From Leptasterias polaris (Eukaryota > Echinodermata > Asteroidea > Forcipulatida > Asteriidae), in assembly GCA_037783415.1 (NCBI GenBank), contig JAZGTN010000022.1, forward strand, positions 744,001 to 808,000: DNA of 64,000 nucleotides, in the 5' to 3' direction. Positions 47,901-59,629 of this stretch are shown piece by piece. The notes under the pieces were generated by a model. The model was given only the letters and a program-made list of their open reading frames with translations, had not been told where the DNA came from and made no database searches. Position numbers and translations under genes: made by a program. Positions within the stretch are counted from its first letter, which is position 1. Each line of letters opens with the position of its first letter.

Positions 47901-50900
47901 CGGTATTGTTATTGTTGTTGGCAGCAGCATGGCCAGTGACTTCGTTCTTCGGTAAGTTTCGTTAAAAATGTGAACGAAGTAGGTTTTATTTAAAAAAAAA
48001 TGTGAGATGTACTATTACCCTGGGCAAAATAATAGAGCTATTTGCAGTATAAATGTAAGATTTTACATCATAGTAATCATCACTAAGAACTCGGATAAGG
48101 CGCACCGGAAGATAAGACGCATGGATTTGTTTTACCTTTGAAAGTCAGATAAGACGCGTCTTATACGCAGGAAATTACGGTAGTTACTTATAGTGTACGT
48201 GTACCATGTACATTAAGACTTAGGATATACATAATGTACATTGTATGTTGTGTAATGCATGTAAAACACCTATTGCTATTAACCCTTTCAGTACCACATT
48301 GTTTATACACAGGAAGTAGCTGATGATCGCATTGTGTGCACTGTGTGTGCAGTCCATTACCGAATTGTTTTTCATGAAACGCGCCTATTCAAGGGCTTCA
48401 CTTTGAAGCTCGTTTTTCATCATGAAGACTTCGTTTTACATGAAAAGTTTGTGCATGCAACTTGTTCCTCATAAATTTGAGTTTTTTATGATTCTATATT
48501 TGGGTAGTATTGGAACACAACAAGCATTCTGTATGAGGATTTCTCTAAATTTGCGGAATAACATTCTGTAGTTGTAACTTTTCAAGGTTCAAACTCAGTT
48601 TTCATTATGAAGGCTTCACTGAATACAAGAGGTTTGTGTGAGAGTTGTGTTGCCCTTGAAATAAGCTTTCAATTGATACAAAAATGAAATGATTTGGTTT
48701 TAGAATGATCAAATTACAAGAAAAGTTAGAAGGAGTTGATCTCTGCACCGTTTCATTAATCACCCGACATGCACACGTGTATATTGTACTTGTATGCATG
48801 TGTACATTGTACATTGTAAACATGTACATTTACTGTACACCCATTCTGACGAAGATTCGCTGGATTCAGAGTCAGAGTGATCGTAATCATTCTCGGAATC
48901 AACGTCGGCAAAAATCTCATCAAGAATGCGGGCATTTCTCTCATCCATATCAGGGAAATCGCGGTAAAATCTCGAAGAAGTTGGAATTCTGGTCAACGTT
49001 CACTTGGAGTTTTCTCAAAATTTTCCAATGGTGACCCCTTTTGTATTGCACGTCATTGAAAAGCTCATGCAAAGGGCTTTCCAACTGTCTAAAAATTGCC
49101 AACAGAGGGCAGTAAATAAATTTAGTGGAACCGATGGAAAAATTGCTTCGCGCTCGTCGACGAAAGTCGCCTATGGTAAGGAAGCGCAGGTTGCCGCGCG
49201 TCGACGAAAGTCGCCTGTGGTAAGGAAGCGTAGGTCAGCGGCTGTCGACAGCAGTCGCATATGGTAAGCAAAGGGTCAAGGATAAGGGGTTTGCTGCAGT
49301 GTTTCTGGCAGTGGCTGCTGAATGCGCCACAGCACCTTGTAAACCCTAATGAGGTACATGTACTACATAAATTAGTCTTGTAATTCAAACAAACTAAAAA
49401 ACCTGGCTTAAAATGTTTACTGTTTGTTCAACCTTTCTCTATGGTTCAACCACCACGAGCAGTTGAATACCTTAGGCCTAACAAAAAAATAATTGTTTGT
49501 TTCCGGTAACATGCTCTGAAAAATTTGGGACGGTAGGTAGGGAATTATTTTTATTTTACAATAAAATGTTAATGTGGAAAAATATTCTTTTTTAAAATAC
49601 GGAATCATAAAGTATGTCAGGCCCCTAATTCAACTGCATGCAATCTTAGATATTTAATGTTGTGTCTCTGTGAGTAATCGGAAGCCTGCCTTTAATAGCT
49701 TTTACTGTTATTGAAATGCTCCGCAAGAGGTTTCTAATTAGCGTCAGCCATTCAGAAGTTTGGACGGCGACCAGCCCCACATCATGATCAACAATTTAAT
49801 TTAGATAGGAATGCCGCAAACCAAGAGTGCAGAGTTTGATTTGAATGAATTGCTACAGCATGACCATTATTGTGAAGGAAACTGGGGACGATGTATACGT
49901 CTTCCCATCTAGCCATGGTTGTCTTTCTTCATGGTATCGCCGAAGCAGCACGAACGTGCTTGGCACAGATTGATTGGCTGATTTCTGATTGGCCGCTTTC
50001 CGATTGGCCGAAACGCACTCGATTGGTGTGAATAATTATGACATAATGCTTCTCACAGTGCTGCCATCCCATAGTACTCATCACCTCGATCCAGCGGATG
50101 TGCTTGCTCCTAGCATGCTATACTTTATTGTCAAGGGAATGAAGGAACAGCGTGTAGCCGTGGGAGCGAATTTGAGAAACCACCGCGTTGTCGGGAAAAG
50201 TCAGGTGCACTGCAAAGTACATGTATGTAACCTGACGTGCACGTGTCTCGGAATAAAAATTGAGGCACCAGCTTTTAGAGATCGCAACGTTTAATCGTGA
50301 ATTGATTGAGTCTGGCTCTCTCCTCGTTCTATACAAACAATACGTAAGCGAGAGGGGGAAACACACAACTTGAATTTCCAGGGTAGGAAGATGATCTCAA
50401 CCTTTTCCCGTTATATTTCATGCAAAATTATAACCTTGTACCCATAAATCCATCGCTCTCGCCGCACTATTTTTTCCAGACTCGCTCGACGTATATCAAT
50501 GTGCAGCAATGTGCGTCTTTTGTGCAATGCCTGCCGCAGAGCCGCGCAGTCAAAATTATATAAATTATGGTTTATGGGAAGTGTAAAGCATGAGTAAAGT
50601 TAGTACGAACTTGTTCCCAGAATTCTCTGAATTAAGGAATTGATCTCCACAAAATGGGCATTTTAAAATTTGTATTCTCTAAACACATTTCCGTATGTTT
50701 AGACTGGAAGCTTACGAATGGTGGGTAAAAAATAAATTTTATTTTGCCACAAATGTTGAAAAAAAATTCTGGTCGCAAGGTTCTTGCACGGACGGTCGGG
50801 TTACTGGAAACAAATAATTATTTTTATTAGGCCTTATTGGTAGATATGTGCACTATATAAGACTATATTTCACATGTTTATGGGTACATGAAATAATCTG

Positions 50901-53900
50901 ATGTGTACATGTAACGTAATTAGATATCATGTAGGATTGGGTTAAATGTAATCTGGAGAAATTTTTCTCTCTGATTTTTTTATACCCAGTTCTGGTTGTA
51001 AAGGCCTTGTTTACTTTGTTCTGAGCTGCAGATTTCTTTCTAGAAGTGAAAACCTGTTGGCATTCTGATTTCGAATAATAAACCACAAGGGAAACTGACT
51101 GGGTAAATTTTAAATGATTTTGGGTTGAACAAAGAAACATTGACCAGTGCGGGATTTGGAACAACGGCCTCCAGATTAAATTTAACCCTATGTTGGCAAT
51201 CTCGGCATTCTAATTTCTGATTTAAAAAAATGTATTAAAAGTTTGTTTTCAATTTGCATATTATGTTTGTCTTTCCAGGCTTCATTGCCTTTGTCATCTT
51301 GATGGTCTACTTCCTTGTGGTCTCCATCATGGGTCAGGAAGAATGGCAGAAGATCGTTGTGTATATGGCTTTCTTCACCGGAGCAATCTCGTGTATGTTT
51401 TTCTCCTGGGTGTTCCACACAGTGTACTGTCACTCCTCTAAGACGTCATTGATCTTTAGCAAGTAAGACGCTTTACCTATTAAAGATGCTAGGTCTGATT
51501 TTTAGCTGATTCAACCCGAAAATGTATTTATTTTTTTAGGTTAAAGAAAGTTAAAAACTCTCATGTAATGTATTACACACAAAACATCTGCCAATGATAA
51601 GTGGTACAATGTAGATAGTTATTAACTAAATTCTGTAAAATTCACATAAGTTCCAAGCCTGTTCTCTGCACAGTTGTTCAAGCAACAAAACTTAAACGCA
51701 ATTAAACGAAAATTCAACTAAAACTGGCAAAAGCTATTGAAAGTTGGAGAGTTTCAGTTTTATAATGTTCCCGTTGATTAGATAAAAACATTTGAATCTG
51801 AGAAACAATTCATGCATGTATCAAGTTTAAGACTGTTTAGGGTTGGTGTCCGTTTGCGAATGCTGCGGCCTGAGATGCGGTTGGTACCCACTGTCATCTC
51901 GCTGTTCATGTGAAAATAATGTGACAGTTTTTTGCTGTTTTCTCAGCAAGTAGGCACTGTGTTCAGCTGAAACTCGCACAGGTGACTTGTATATCTTTCT
52001 CCATAAATTTGTCCTATGAATAAGCATCACGTTAACAAAATCAAACAAAGACCCTACATTTAAAAGAATAGTTAATTAATACTTTTAGGCCTAGAATTAC
52101 ACATAGGCCACAGAGGACATGGTCTCAGTTGCCCCTGGTCTTGGCCTTGGTGCCCCTTCAAAAGTTTCCCATAGACTTTTTGATTTTCCAATGGAAGTGC
52201 CCTTTGCAAATTGAAAAAGGGCCTTGCCCTCTCAAAGATGAAATTCCGGGCCTGATACTGTATGGGGAGTAGGAGGGCTTCAGTGTCGATACAATAAAGC
52301 CGTCGTTAACGAGAGTTGTGATTGAATCGCAGGTTGGATTACTCGGGCATATCTCTACTTATTGTGGGCTCCTTCATCCCGTGGCTTTACTTTGGATTCT
52401 ACTGTCATGACATACTACGCTACTTCTACATCTCTCTCATCGTGCTCCTGGGTTTCATCTGCATGGTCGTCGCTCTGAGGGACAAGTTTAGCCAACGTAA
52501 ATTCCGCGGTCTTCGAGCAGGTAGGTTCTCATTAGAAGGAGATCTGCGAGTCGGCTTTCTTTTTTACATTTGACTTGAATGTGAACTGGATCCACTGTGG
52601 GGCTCATGTATATAAAATATTTGTTGGTTACCAAAGCCTGAAAATTAAAGTGTCGGTAGCAAGTGGGTCTTTCCATAGGTCTATTAAAGGCAGGGTATAC
52701 TTTTGGTAATTGTCAAATACCAGTATCCTCACTTGGTGTATCCTAATGGATAAAGCAACAAACCTTTGGAAATTTGGGCTCAATTTGTCATCAAAGTTGC
52801 AAGAGGAAAAACAAAAAAACACACACACACAAAAAACACACTCTTGTTGCATGGAATTGTGTGCTTTTTGATGTCTTTTACATGGAATATAAATCGAAAT
52901 TAACATTAAAACCATGTCTGGGCGTATGGTGATGATACAGAAATAAATTGTCTATAAAGGGTTAACAATGTAATCCAGGTAATGCTTGCCCCCTTACTGC
53001 GAAAGAGTTCTCAAGTTAGTTGGGTAAAATTACAAGTCTTTAGTTTAAACCTTTTACAAATCTTTAACTTTTACATTAAAATGATGTAAATTGCCATTGT
53101 ATTTGATACCCTTCCAGTGCAAAATTGGACAACATCCAAAACATCTGATGACATCATTCTGAGACAAATGGGTCTGTATATTTTTGTATGGGGATGTTCT
53201 GGTTCATTCATAAAACTTAATAAAATCGGCCTTGATTTTGACCTTTAGACTGAAGAAAGATTCTTCCTCGGAATGTAAAGATCCATTAGTTGTTGGAACC
53301 CAATTATGGTATATTGCAAAATTCGTTCTGAAAAAGTCATTTATGAACCAAAACATCCCTGTACAAAAATGTACAGACCCATTTTTCTCAGAATGATGAC
53401 GTCAGATGTTTTGGATGTTGACAACTTTTGAACTGGAAGGGTATCGAATGCAATGACAATTTACACCATTTTAACGTAAGGTTAGAGACTTTAAAAAAAT
53501 TCCTAACTAACTTGAGAACTCTATTGGAAAATGAGTAAATCACAAAATTGAACTGGTCATTTCCCTTCCTCTTTAAGGATTTACAGGTCAATCAGCTTGC
53601 ACAGTATTTTTCCTCAATCCACAGTTATCAGAGAATAAGGTCGGGGAACCAACTGCTTGTCATGCATTTAAAGCAAAATTCGAAAATGTATGCTAGGCAA
53701 GAAGCATAGTTCCATGAGTATTATGAACACGCTATGGAGTTATTAAAATTGATAACAAACAAGCCCAGAATGTGGTGGCAAGAAGCATGATTCAGGTCAC
53801 ACTGGGGTCATTGAAGCATCAGTCCTAAGCTAGCCTGTTCAAATCATGAACTTGATGGTGTATACCTGATGCTAGATCAAAGAGTCCGTGCGCATGCCGG

Positions 53901-56404
53901 CTGTGTCATATCACAGTTGTGACGTAAACGTGGTCTTACATGTACATTGTATATTTGTAGAGAAAGTCTCAAAAAAGAGTTTTTCTTTCTTTCTGGGTGT
54001 GTCCTTTTTTTTATTTATTTTTTTCTGCTGGTTGATTGCTCCAAGTCGCAGGGGTAGTTGTAAACAATACTTTGTTCAAACTCATAATGTTGTTACAGAT
54101 TTGGATATATCGAGTATGCTCGATACTGAGTTTCTGATCAATTATTTTTTAAACAAATCTGACATCGACAGACTTTGGGTCGTTTGCTCGAGGAACATGT
54201 GAAAACAGTTGGGTGATTTTTTGTGGTGATTTTGTGTACTTGTGTAGGAAACCCAAGTACTGAATTTTGTACTTTATTTCCCATTTGTGCTGCAGGTTTA
54301 TTTTTAGGATTGGGTCTGAGTGCCATCATACCAGCAATGCATTTCCTTGCTATCAGCGGTGTCGTGGAAGCATTTCAACACGCTGCCTTTGGATGGATCC
54401 TGGTCATGGCTGGCCTGTACATTATGGGAGCAATAGTCTACGCTGTGCGTATCCCAGAAAGGTTCTTTCCAGGGAAGTGTGATATTTGGGTAAGTGTTCC
54501 TCTTTTCTTTTTTTCAAACATGAAGAGCCACCCCTAAGATATTTACATTACATGTATGTGTGCTGAGCAAACCTGAATCTATGTAGGGCTCAATTTCAAT
54601 GAACCTAAAGATTGTTCTTAAGATTAGTTGGCAACGAACAAGTCTTAATTTCTAAGCAAAACTTGATGTCACAATTGATGAGTATCTTATTTAAAGGGTG
54701 TGTACAACTTTGGTAAGATTGAAAGTATAAATGTTCACAGATTTGCACCTAACTTACATGGTATAAAGATGGTCATGGTGGAAAACTTCCCTTGAAATAG
54801 TTTTGCTTAAAATGCTATAGTTTTCAGGAAATGAGTAAAACAATTAGTGTTTATCAATGGTGATAAAATCAGATGTTTGAAAACACAGGCATGAGAATCT
54901 TCCGGTTTAAACTGGAATTCCGGTTTTTTCCCTTTCAAATTTGTGGTCTTCGAGTTCAATGTGAATTTGATATAAAATTTGGGGGGTGAGTTGTTGGGGT
55001 ACACATTTGGATCTCGCTAATCCCTCTTCTTGGTCTTATGAGAAATTGTAAGTTTACACGCTTCCGTTCGTAATAAATTGCCGCCCGGCAGCGGCCGGCC
55101 CAATATGCGTTGATTTGTTTCTTCCATGTGCATGCAGCGCGTTCAATTGATATCTGTAGACTTCTTTTAGTCTTTCCCCGCTTCATTCATGGTACGGTTT
55201 GACCGTAATACATGTATGTTTACTGTTGCAGCAAAGGAACATTCGTGGAGACATTGAAAAGTCTACTGACAACAACACAGTGTTTTGGATGCGCGCGCAT
55301 TGTTATACTTTTTTTACCAGTCGTCAGTCGTCTAGCACTGTTATGATTTCATCTTGTTTATAAGTATTTTCCTCCTATTAACATGTCCTCGATCCCACAA
55401 ATGGTCCCCAAAACGCCAGAGGGATTCACTGAGTGCGACGCTGACGCCTGGGTAAACTTACCCAAATTCCGGACATGCAAAAATTTGGACTTTGCCCAAA
55501 ATCCGGACATGCAATTTTTAGCGTAAAAATGTTTCCGTTTTTTTTATCATCGCATATTCTCATGCCTGAAAACAGTGAAAACATATAATGGGGTTTTTCA
55601 CTGTTTTCTCATGACTCTGAAGACCGATTTAGCTGAAACTATTACAGGCTCGTTATTTCATGTTTATGTTGGGTCACATCAAGTGTTGTACACACCATTT
55701 AACTCATTTAAAAAAAGATTTAGCTAAGATTTTTATGAAGTAGTGCCCAGAATCCAACAAGAAGTAGTAACTTGTGCATGAAACATGTTGACTGCGGTTA
55801 AAATTACTACTTATCTGGCACCAGAGCAATAAGCTCTATGCTTTTTAGGGAGGAATTTATAGGCACAATTATCAAGAAAGATACCATAACTCACCGCCCC
55901 TTTAAACTAAAGACAAATTATTTCCCAGGAAATTTCCTGGAAAAATTGGTTGACCTTTTCACGCTCGAATTGCTGTGCTCAATGGTCATGGCTGGATGTG
56001 GCTGGCTGCCAAAGGCTCTCTTGCATGCCTGCTTCTCAAACACATTGTAGCGCATCCTTCGCAATTAAGCTTTTCAGCTACACGCAAGGATGATTAGCCT
56101 CCCAAATTATTGTTATTATTATTCTAACATGTACATATTCAATAGTTTTATCTGTCTTTGCCCTTTATTCACACATGAGGTCCAAGGATTGTCAGCCAGC
56201 CTTTTGAAGAAAAACTTAAGCCTGACATTGTATAATTTATCCTCACTGATATTTTGTTTCTTTCAACAGTTCCACAGCCACCAGTTTTTCCATGTGCTTG
56301 TTGTGGCCGCAGCCTTCTGTCACTACCATGGCCTGAATCTGATGGTTTCTTACCGAGAACACGTCGGACAATGCGCTGCCGAAATCCTGGACGAGGAGGT
56401 GTGA
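41940..56404 (+). CDS. ADIPOR: Adiponectin receptor (PAQR family), complete, 6 coding exons
   Basis: Seven-transmembrane PAQR receptor with inverted topology and a zinc site; in vertebrates it binds adiponectin and has ceramidase activity. Exons: 41940-42293, 45708-45981, 51279-51462, 52333-52520, 54296-54489, 56270-56404, all GT..AG and in phase, 442 residues (vertebrate AdipoR about 375-386). Residues 1-140 are a Ser/Glu-rich cytoplasmic N-terminus, longer than in vertebrates. Then come VTDHNLLPDWLKDNDFLHFG, FGSIFRIHTETGNIWTHLLG and seven membrane segments (about 210-420). Zinc-ligand histidines are conserved: FSWVFHTVYCHS (H256) and FHSHQFFH (H402, H406). YAVRIPERFFPGKCDIW marks the TM6-7 region. 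The coding exon starts at an acceptor (41879/41880) 60 bases before the ATG, so at least one non-coding exon lies upstream, not located. AATAAA at 56427-56432 is close to the stop; the 3' UTR may be longer. AdipoR1 versus AdipoR2 cannot be assigned. Confidence 0.94.
43430..43800 (-). mobile_element. TTAA-family MITE, full-length, minus orientation
   Basis: TTAA at 43430-43433, then AGGGAGGGTATGGT; right end AGTATACCCTCCCT (43788-43799), followed by TGAA. The reverse complement follows the 59634 copy (TTGTCAAAGACCAGTATTCT, TCATCGAGGTTGCAGATAAT, GCATGGAATGTTGGGC). About 365 bp, no ORF. Confidence 0.7.
45285..45645. mobile_element. Foldback MITE containing a (TACATG)n run
   Basis: The outer arms CCAAGGTCAAACGTTC and TTTGACCTTGGAG (45290-45306, 45620-45635) and inner arms AGTCCTCATGTGAG / ATATGAGGATTCT form inverted repeats. 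The right arm includes eight to nine TACATG units (45560-45606). The centre (CAACATCCAACAACATCCC, GAGTCTGTACATTTTT) resembles the foldback element at 53005-53523. Confidence 0.55.
47298..48182. mobile_element. 881-bp non-autonomous DNA transposon with GTAATTTCCTGCGTATAAGG ends, TA-flanked
   Basis: Left end CTGTAATTTCCTGCGTATAA; right end TTATACGCAGGAAATTACGG, both followed inward by repeated ATAAGGCGCA/AAGACGC words (47320-47410, 48095-48160). TA flanks both sides (47298-47299, 48181-48182). The interior carries no transposase. In AdipoR intron 2. Confidence 0.78.
48280..49275 (-). mobile_element. piggyBac-like element remnant
   Basis: TTAACCCTTTCAGTACCAC at 48280 and GGTAAGCAAAGGGTCAA ending at about 49276 look like decayed piggyBac ends (TTAA target, CCCTTT start). 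Beside the right end lie two to three copies of a subterminal repeat of about 51 bp (CGTCGACGAAAGTCGCC..GGTAAGGAAGCG, 49155-49265). Reading the minus strand inward, a short acidic segment (MDERNARILDEIFADVDSEN, then DYDHSDSESSESSSEW, about 48830-48945) resembles the acidic N-terminus typical of piggyBac transposases. An in-frame stop precedes it and the catalytic region is absent. Confidence 0.5.
49150..49267. repeat. Subterminal tandem repeats, about 51-bp unit
   Basis: The GTCGACGAAAGTCGCCTATGG/GTCGACGAAAGTCGCCTGTGG/GTCGACAGCAGTCGCATATGG series, each followed by GTAAG. Part of the piggyBac-like remnant. Confidence 0.75.
51080..51210 (-). mobile_element. tRNA-Asn-like SINE fragment (minus strand)
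   Basis: TTTTGGGTTGAACAAAGAAA, GACCAGTGCGGGATTTGGAA and CAACGGCCTCCAGATTAAAT, followed by a gap where the D arm should be and then CCCTATGTTGGCAATCTC. In AdipoR intron 2, ending about 70 bp before exon 3. Confidence 0.72.
52086..52254. mobile_element. MITE family B, copy 1 (degenerate 6-bp flanks)
   Basis: Matches the copy at 63374 (TTTTCCAATGGAAGTGCCCT, GCCTTGCCCTCTCAAAGATG, end AAATTCCGGGCCTG). Flanks ATACTT / ATACTG are close to a 6-bp duplication but imperfect. In AdipoR intron 3, about 80 bp before exon 4. Confidence 0.7.
52684..52880 (+). mobile_element. TTAA-family element, 5' half
   Basis: TTAA (52684-52687) then AGGCAGGGTATACTTTTGGT, CATCAAAGTTGCAAG, CTTGTTGCATGGAATTGTGT; truncated on the right. 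Contains an AC microsatellite at about 52820-52840. AdipoR intron 4. Confidence 0.7.
53005..53523. mobile_element. Foldback element with about 200-bp imperfect arms
   Basis: AGAGTTCTCAAGTTAGTT (53005) pairs with AACTAACTTGAGAACTCT (53506-53523). Inside, CAACATCCAAAACATCTGATG / GTCAGATGTTTTGGATGTTG and ATTCTGAGACAAATGGGTCTG / CAGACCCATTTTTCTCAGAAT also match, around a centre at about 53215-53338. No clear target duplication. AdipoR intron 4. Confidence 0.75.
54691..54880 (+). mobile_element. TTAA-family element, 5' part, diverged
   Basis: TTAAAGGGTGTGTACAACTTTGGTAAGA start followed by TTTGCACCTAACTTACATGG and ACTTCCCTTGAAATAGTTTT. It shares the TTAA+AGGG start with the copies at 43430, 52684 and 59630. 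AdipoR intron 5. Confidence 0.5.
54890..56269. other. AdipoR intron 5, remainder
   Basis: No gene, RNA or bounded element recognised. A palindromic TTCCCAGGAAATTTCCTGGA lies at about 55920-55940, and CCAAATTCCGGACATG / CCCAAAATCCGGACATG form a short direct pair at 55460-55510. Confidence 0.4.
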
Positions 56405-56984
56405 GTCTCCGTAGCAGATTATTATAAATAAAAACGGAAACGAAAAAATATCACTATTTTTAGAAGAGATGTTTTAAAAGTAAAGCATTTAGTAAGTTCT
56501 GCGTGGTGTGAGAGAAAGATAATTGCAGACATGTAAACAAATTAATATGTATGATTTGGTTTAGATTTGCTCAAAACTTTTCATGGTAATTAATTAGTTT
56601 CAATCTGGCATTTTGCCTCAATCTTCTTATACTCTCTCCTTCCTACATGTATGTCGCTCCGACGCCAAATTGTTTGGACTTGGATGAGATTGGAATGGCT
56701 GTGATAAGCATATTTTTGGGTCTCACCAGCAGACCGGGCCCACTCCTTCTGAATCTTTCGCTCTGGCAATTGGATAGAAGAATTTGGCCTGTAAGGTTTT
56801 AAGCCCCTCCCAACATACATGTACATGTGTGTGTACACTGTAGCAACTGGGTAACAATGGGCACCCACATTGGTAACACAAATGACAATTCTATCTCCGT
56901 ACTGGAAAGCATCTTGACACAATACACAATGCACAATGCAGGTATCAAAATGGCAGCAGCTGGGGAACATTTTGTAATAGGATT

Positions 56985-57095
56985 TTAATGTAATTTTGGG
57001 TTGAACAAAGAAAATTTGACTAGAGCGGGACTTAAACCTGTGACCTCCGGATTAACGCTCCGGCGTTCTACCAACTGAGCTATCCTGGCAGTCGA
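56985..57095 (-). mobile_element. tRNA-Asn-like SINE (minus strand)
   Basis: TTTTGGGTTGAACAAAGAAA, GACTAGAGCGGGACTTAAAC, GTGACCTCCGGATTAACG and GTTCTACCAACTGAGCTATC on the plus strand. The anticodon-like loop is GTT on the minus strand. It adjoins a Leu-like fragment. Confidence 0.82.
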
Positions 57096-57130
57096 GTCAC
57101 TACACCAGTCATATGTTATGTTTTGCGATG

Positions 57131-57222
57131 GATACAAGTGTCACGACTGAGACTCGAACCCACCCTCTGCTGATCAAAAATGCCAGAGCTTGAGTCCAGT
57201 GCGCTTGACCAGCACGTGCCAT
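57131..57222 (-). mobile_element. tRNA-Leu-like SINE head fragment (minus strand)
   Basis: AAGTGTCACGACTGAGACTC, GAACCCACCCTCTGCTGATC and GCCAGAGCTTGAGTCCAGTG are the reverse complement of the Leu-like head; the body and ATT tail are missing. Only about 35 bp separate it from the Asn-like SINE, both on the minus strand. Confidence 0.72.
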
Positions 57223-57312
57223 TATCATTGGTTAAGTCGACACTGTATGCACTCAAACACACAAACCCACACAGCTCTGTGTCACAGTCACTCTGTGGAT
57301 ATTCCTTTGTTC

Positions 57313-57542
57313 TATAGATAGGTTGCAGTATGACGTAAGTCGGCCATCTTTACGGGCAATTTGGAACACACAGTCATGCGTTACGCGTGAGAACGGCGTG
57401 CAGCACGCGCACATTTCACCAAACTCATTGCGTGATTGGTTAGTGAATGACGCGGCTGCGTTAATAATTTGAGCGCTTGACGCGCCTGCAAGCCAAAATG
57501 TGATTTGCCCGTAAAGATGGCGTCTACTGGGAACTATCTATA
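57313..57542. mobile_element. 226-bp MITE, TA-flanked, TAGATAG ends
   Basis: Body 57315-57540. Inverted ends TAGATAGGTTGCAGT..GGCCATCTTTACGGGCAA / TTGCCCGTAAAGATGGCG..GGGAACTATCTA, with TA on both sides. The interior is CpG-rich (GCGTTACGCGTGAGAACGGC). The open frame starting at 57505 begins inside this end and is not a gene. Confidence 0.7.
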
Positions 57543-59010
57543 CACGCGAGGAAAAACCATATTCTTAAACAATTCAAAATCCACTGTGTGGACGTTTGTA
57601 AGTGTTTCAAGTCCCTACATTATGTATGTGGACCTCTTTTATTCTCGGGTCCACACTTCGATATGTATTGTTAAAACACACAAACTCAAAACAAATAGAT
57701 GCTTGTTAGAAAGCTCTTATGTGTGTACATACTTGCACACGAATCCAATTCATGCTTGGTGGCATTTGTCACCAAGTTTGTTAACAAGCTGTAAACTACA
57801 ATGTTATAATTTACATAACAGAGCTTCAAACAATTTTTAAATCATTCACTGTACATGATCGGTACTTTGTTTAAGAATGTTCAAAAAGTTTCATTACTCT
57901 CCTTCCATTAGTTTTGTACATATCAGTTCCAATTTTCACTGTGAAGCGATAAACTCAGGTTTAAGGAGGTTTGTCAATGATCTAGAAATCAGTTTTCCCA
58001 CCATCTGTTACATGTTTACAATTTACATAGTACAGTAGAAGGTTTGTTAGAAACACACCAAGTTTTTATATTTCATTAATTATTCTCTAAGAACTACTGA
58101 TTGTTTATTCCATAGGGTTTGTCGTTAAAAGATTTAACTGTATTTACTATACCTCATACATATTTATGATCGAGAGCCGAATTCTCACTGTTCTATTCAC
58201 CATCACGTGCCAGATAATATTTTCGCTGTTTACGAAGTGTGGACGCCAGTATTCATGCACAGGGTAAATATGCATGCGAAGTATAGACTGTCCCATGTGC
58301 AACAGTCTACTCCGCATGCGCTTTACCAAGCAATCTAAAACTGCCGTGTGGTGTAGTAGGCGATATAACGTTTGGGCAAACATCGCTAGCTACGAACGCA
58401 TGAAAAGATAGTGGCACACGTAAATGTCACTCTGAACAAGAGAATCAAATGTACATGTATGAGGTATACATGTAGCAAAACAAGAAAAACATGGTTTATT
58501 TCAGGTGGTCAGTCGATATAAGGTCTCCACTGGGAGCTAACATCGGCTGTCCACCCTCGAACCTTATTTAAATGACACGTCTAAGCGAGCACTGTACAAT
58601 ATTTCACTATGAGAACATGTGATTGATTTGAAGTGTACTATAGTTTGTACATATACACCTTTCACCCCCAGCTTTGGCTGTTGATGTTGCACGCGATCTG
58701 TGTCGTAGTAATGTTGGTAACCCTTCCCAAGATGATAATTGAAATAGACAATTGCCCATTTTTGTGGATTGTTGACGTTAGAGTGCATAGTTTATCTTTT
58801 GAATAAATGTAGGTACAACACACCGGTGGTTTTTGGTAGAGTAATTTCATTCCAACCCTCTTTTTTTGTATCTATCAATCAACCAACCAGTGAAATTTCC
58901 ATCAATTTGGGGAACATGCTTTGGGAAAGAAAAATAAATAAACTGTAAACAACAATTGGCATGAATTTAGTGCAAAAAACAATTTTATTTTGATTGAAAC
59001 TTTTCACACC

Positions 59011-59065
59011 GTCTCCTGACGATGACTAGATGATGACTAGAGCAGGCTAGTCGAAACGTTGAGAC
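59011..59065 (+). ncRNA. Hammerhead-ribozyme-like motif, possibly a Penelope-like element relic
   Basis: Order seen: GTCTC (59011-59015), CTGACGA (59016-59022, fits the CUGANGA core), a hairpin GACTAG..CTAGTC (5' strand 59024-59029 or 59035-59040, 3' strand 59047-59052), GAAA (59053-59056), CGTT, then GAGAC (59061-59065), which pairs with GTCTC as helix I. Helix III would be the minimal ACGT and the cleavage triplet GTT instead of the usual GTC. Helix II carries an internal duplication (ATGACTAG twice) and there is one extra base after the core. Short-helix-III hammerheads are known from Penelope-like retroelements. Activity is uncertain and no reverse transcriptase is nearby. Confidence 0.45.
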
Positions 59066-59629
59066 CCAAAAAGTCACTCCACGGCGGTGAAGTGAATAAT
59101 GAGAAGTTCCCTCAATCCACTAAGCAAAAGTGGTAGTCCCGGCCGATTTTCCTACCTCCCCAGGTAGTACTTAATAAACAGGACATTTCTTTTCAGAACT
59201 TGGTAGACTTCCCAAATTCTGAAATCTACTCCACCAGCAGTAGAAAAAATAAGCAAGACAAGCTCTCAAAGAACTATCTAGATACAGTTTATAAAAACAA
59301 CGTTTCAGATTGAAAAAAATAATCTATTTCGTGATCAACACCAGTCATGCTCCATGCCTTTAACTGTAACTGCTCATTGTTTAGATGCAGCATTGGCAGG
59401 ATGGCAAAGTGCCTTTTACTTAACTATATGAATGGCATTGATAGAGCACTCAATATAAGAGATAATAGTTTTGTATTAACTCAGATATAATTCGGATCAT
59501 TATTGGGAAGGTTGTATCATTGGGTAAAACTAATTTATGTATAACTTACATATATTATATATGTAACGGAGCTATTTCTTGGGTATCATAGTCAAAGCAC
59601 ATGTAGTCAAGGTCAATTTTATAAAGCTT

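Noticed and set aside
49004..49267. Basic 87-codon frame rich in RRRK (possible nuclear protein)
   Set aside because: It is the translation of piggyBac-like subterminal repeats.
57505..57840. 111-codon ORF starting with MPVKMASTGNY
   Set aside because: It starts within the inverted end of the TA-flanked MITE at 57315-57540 and shows no domain.
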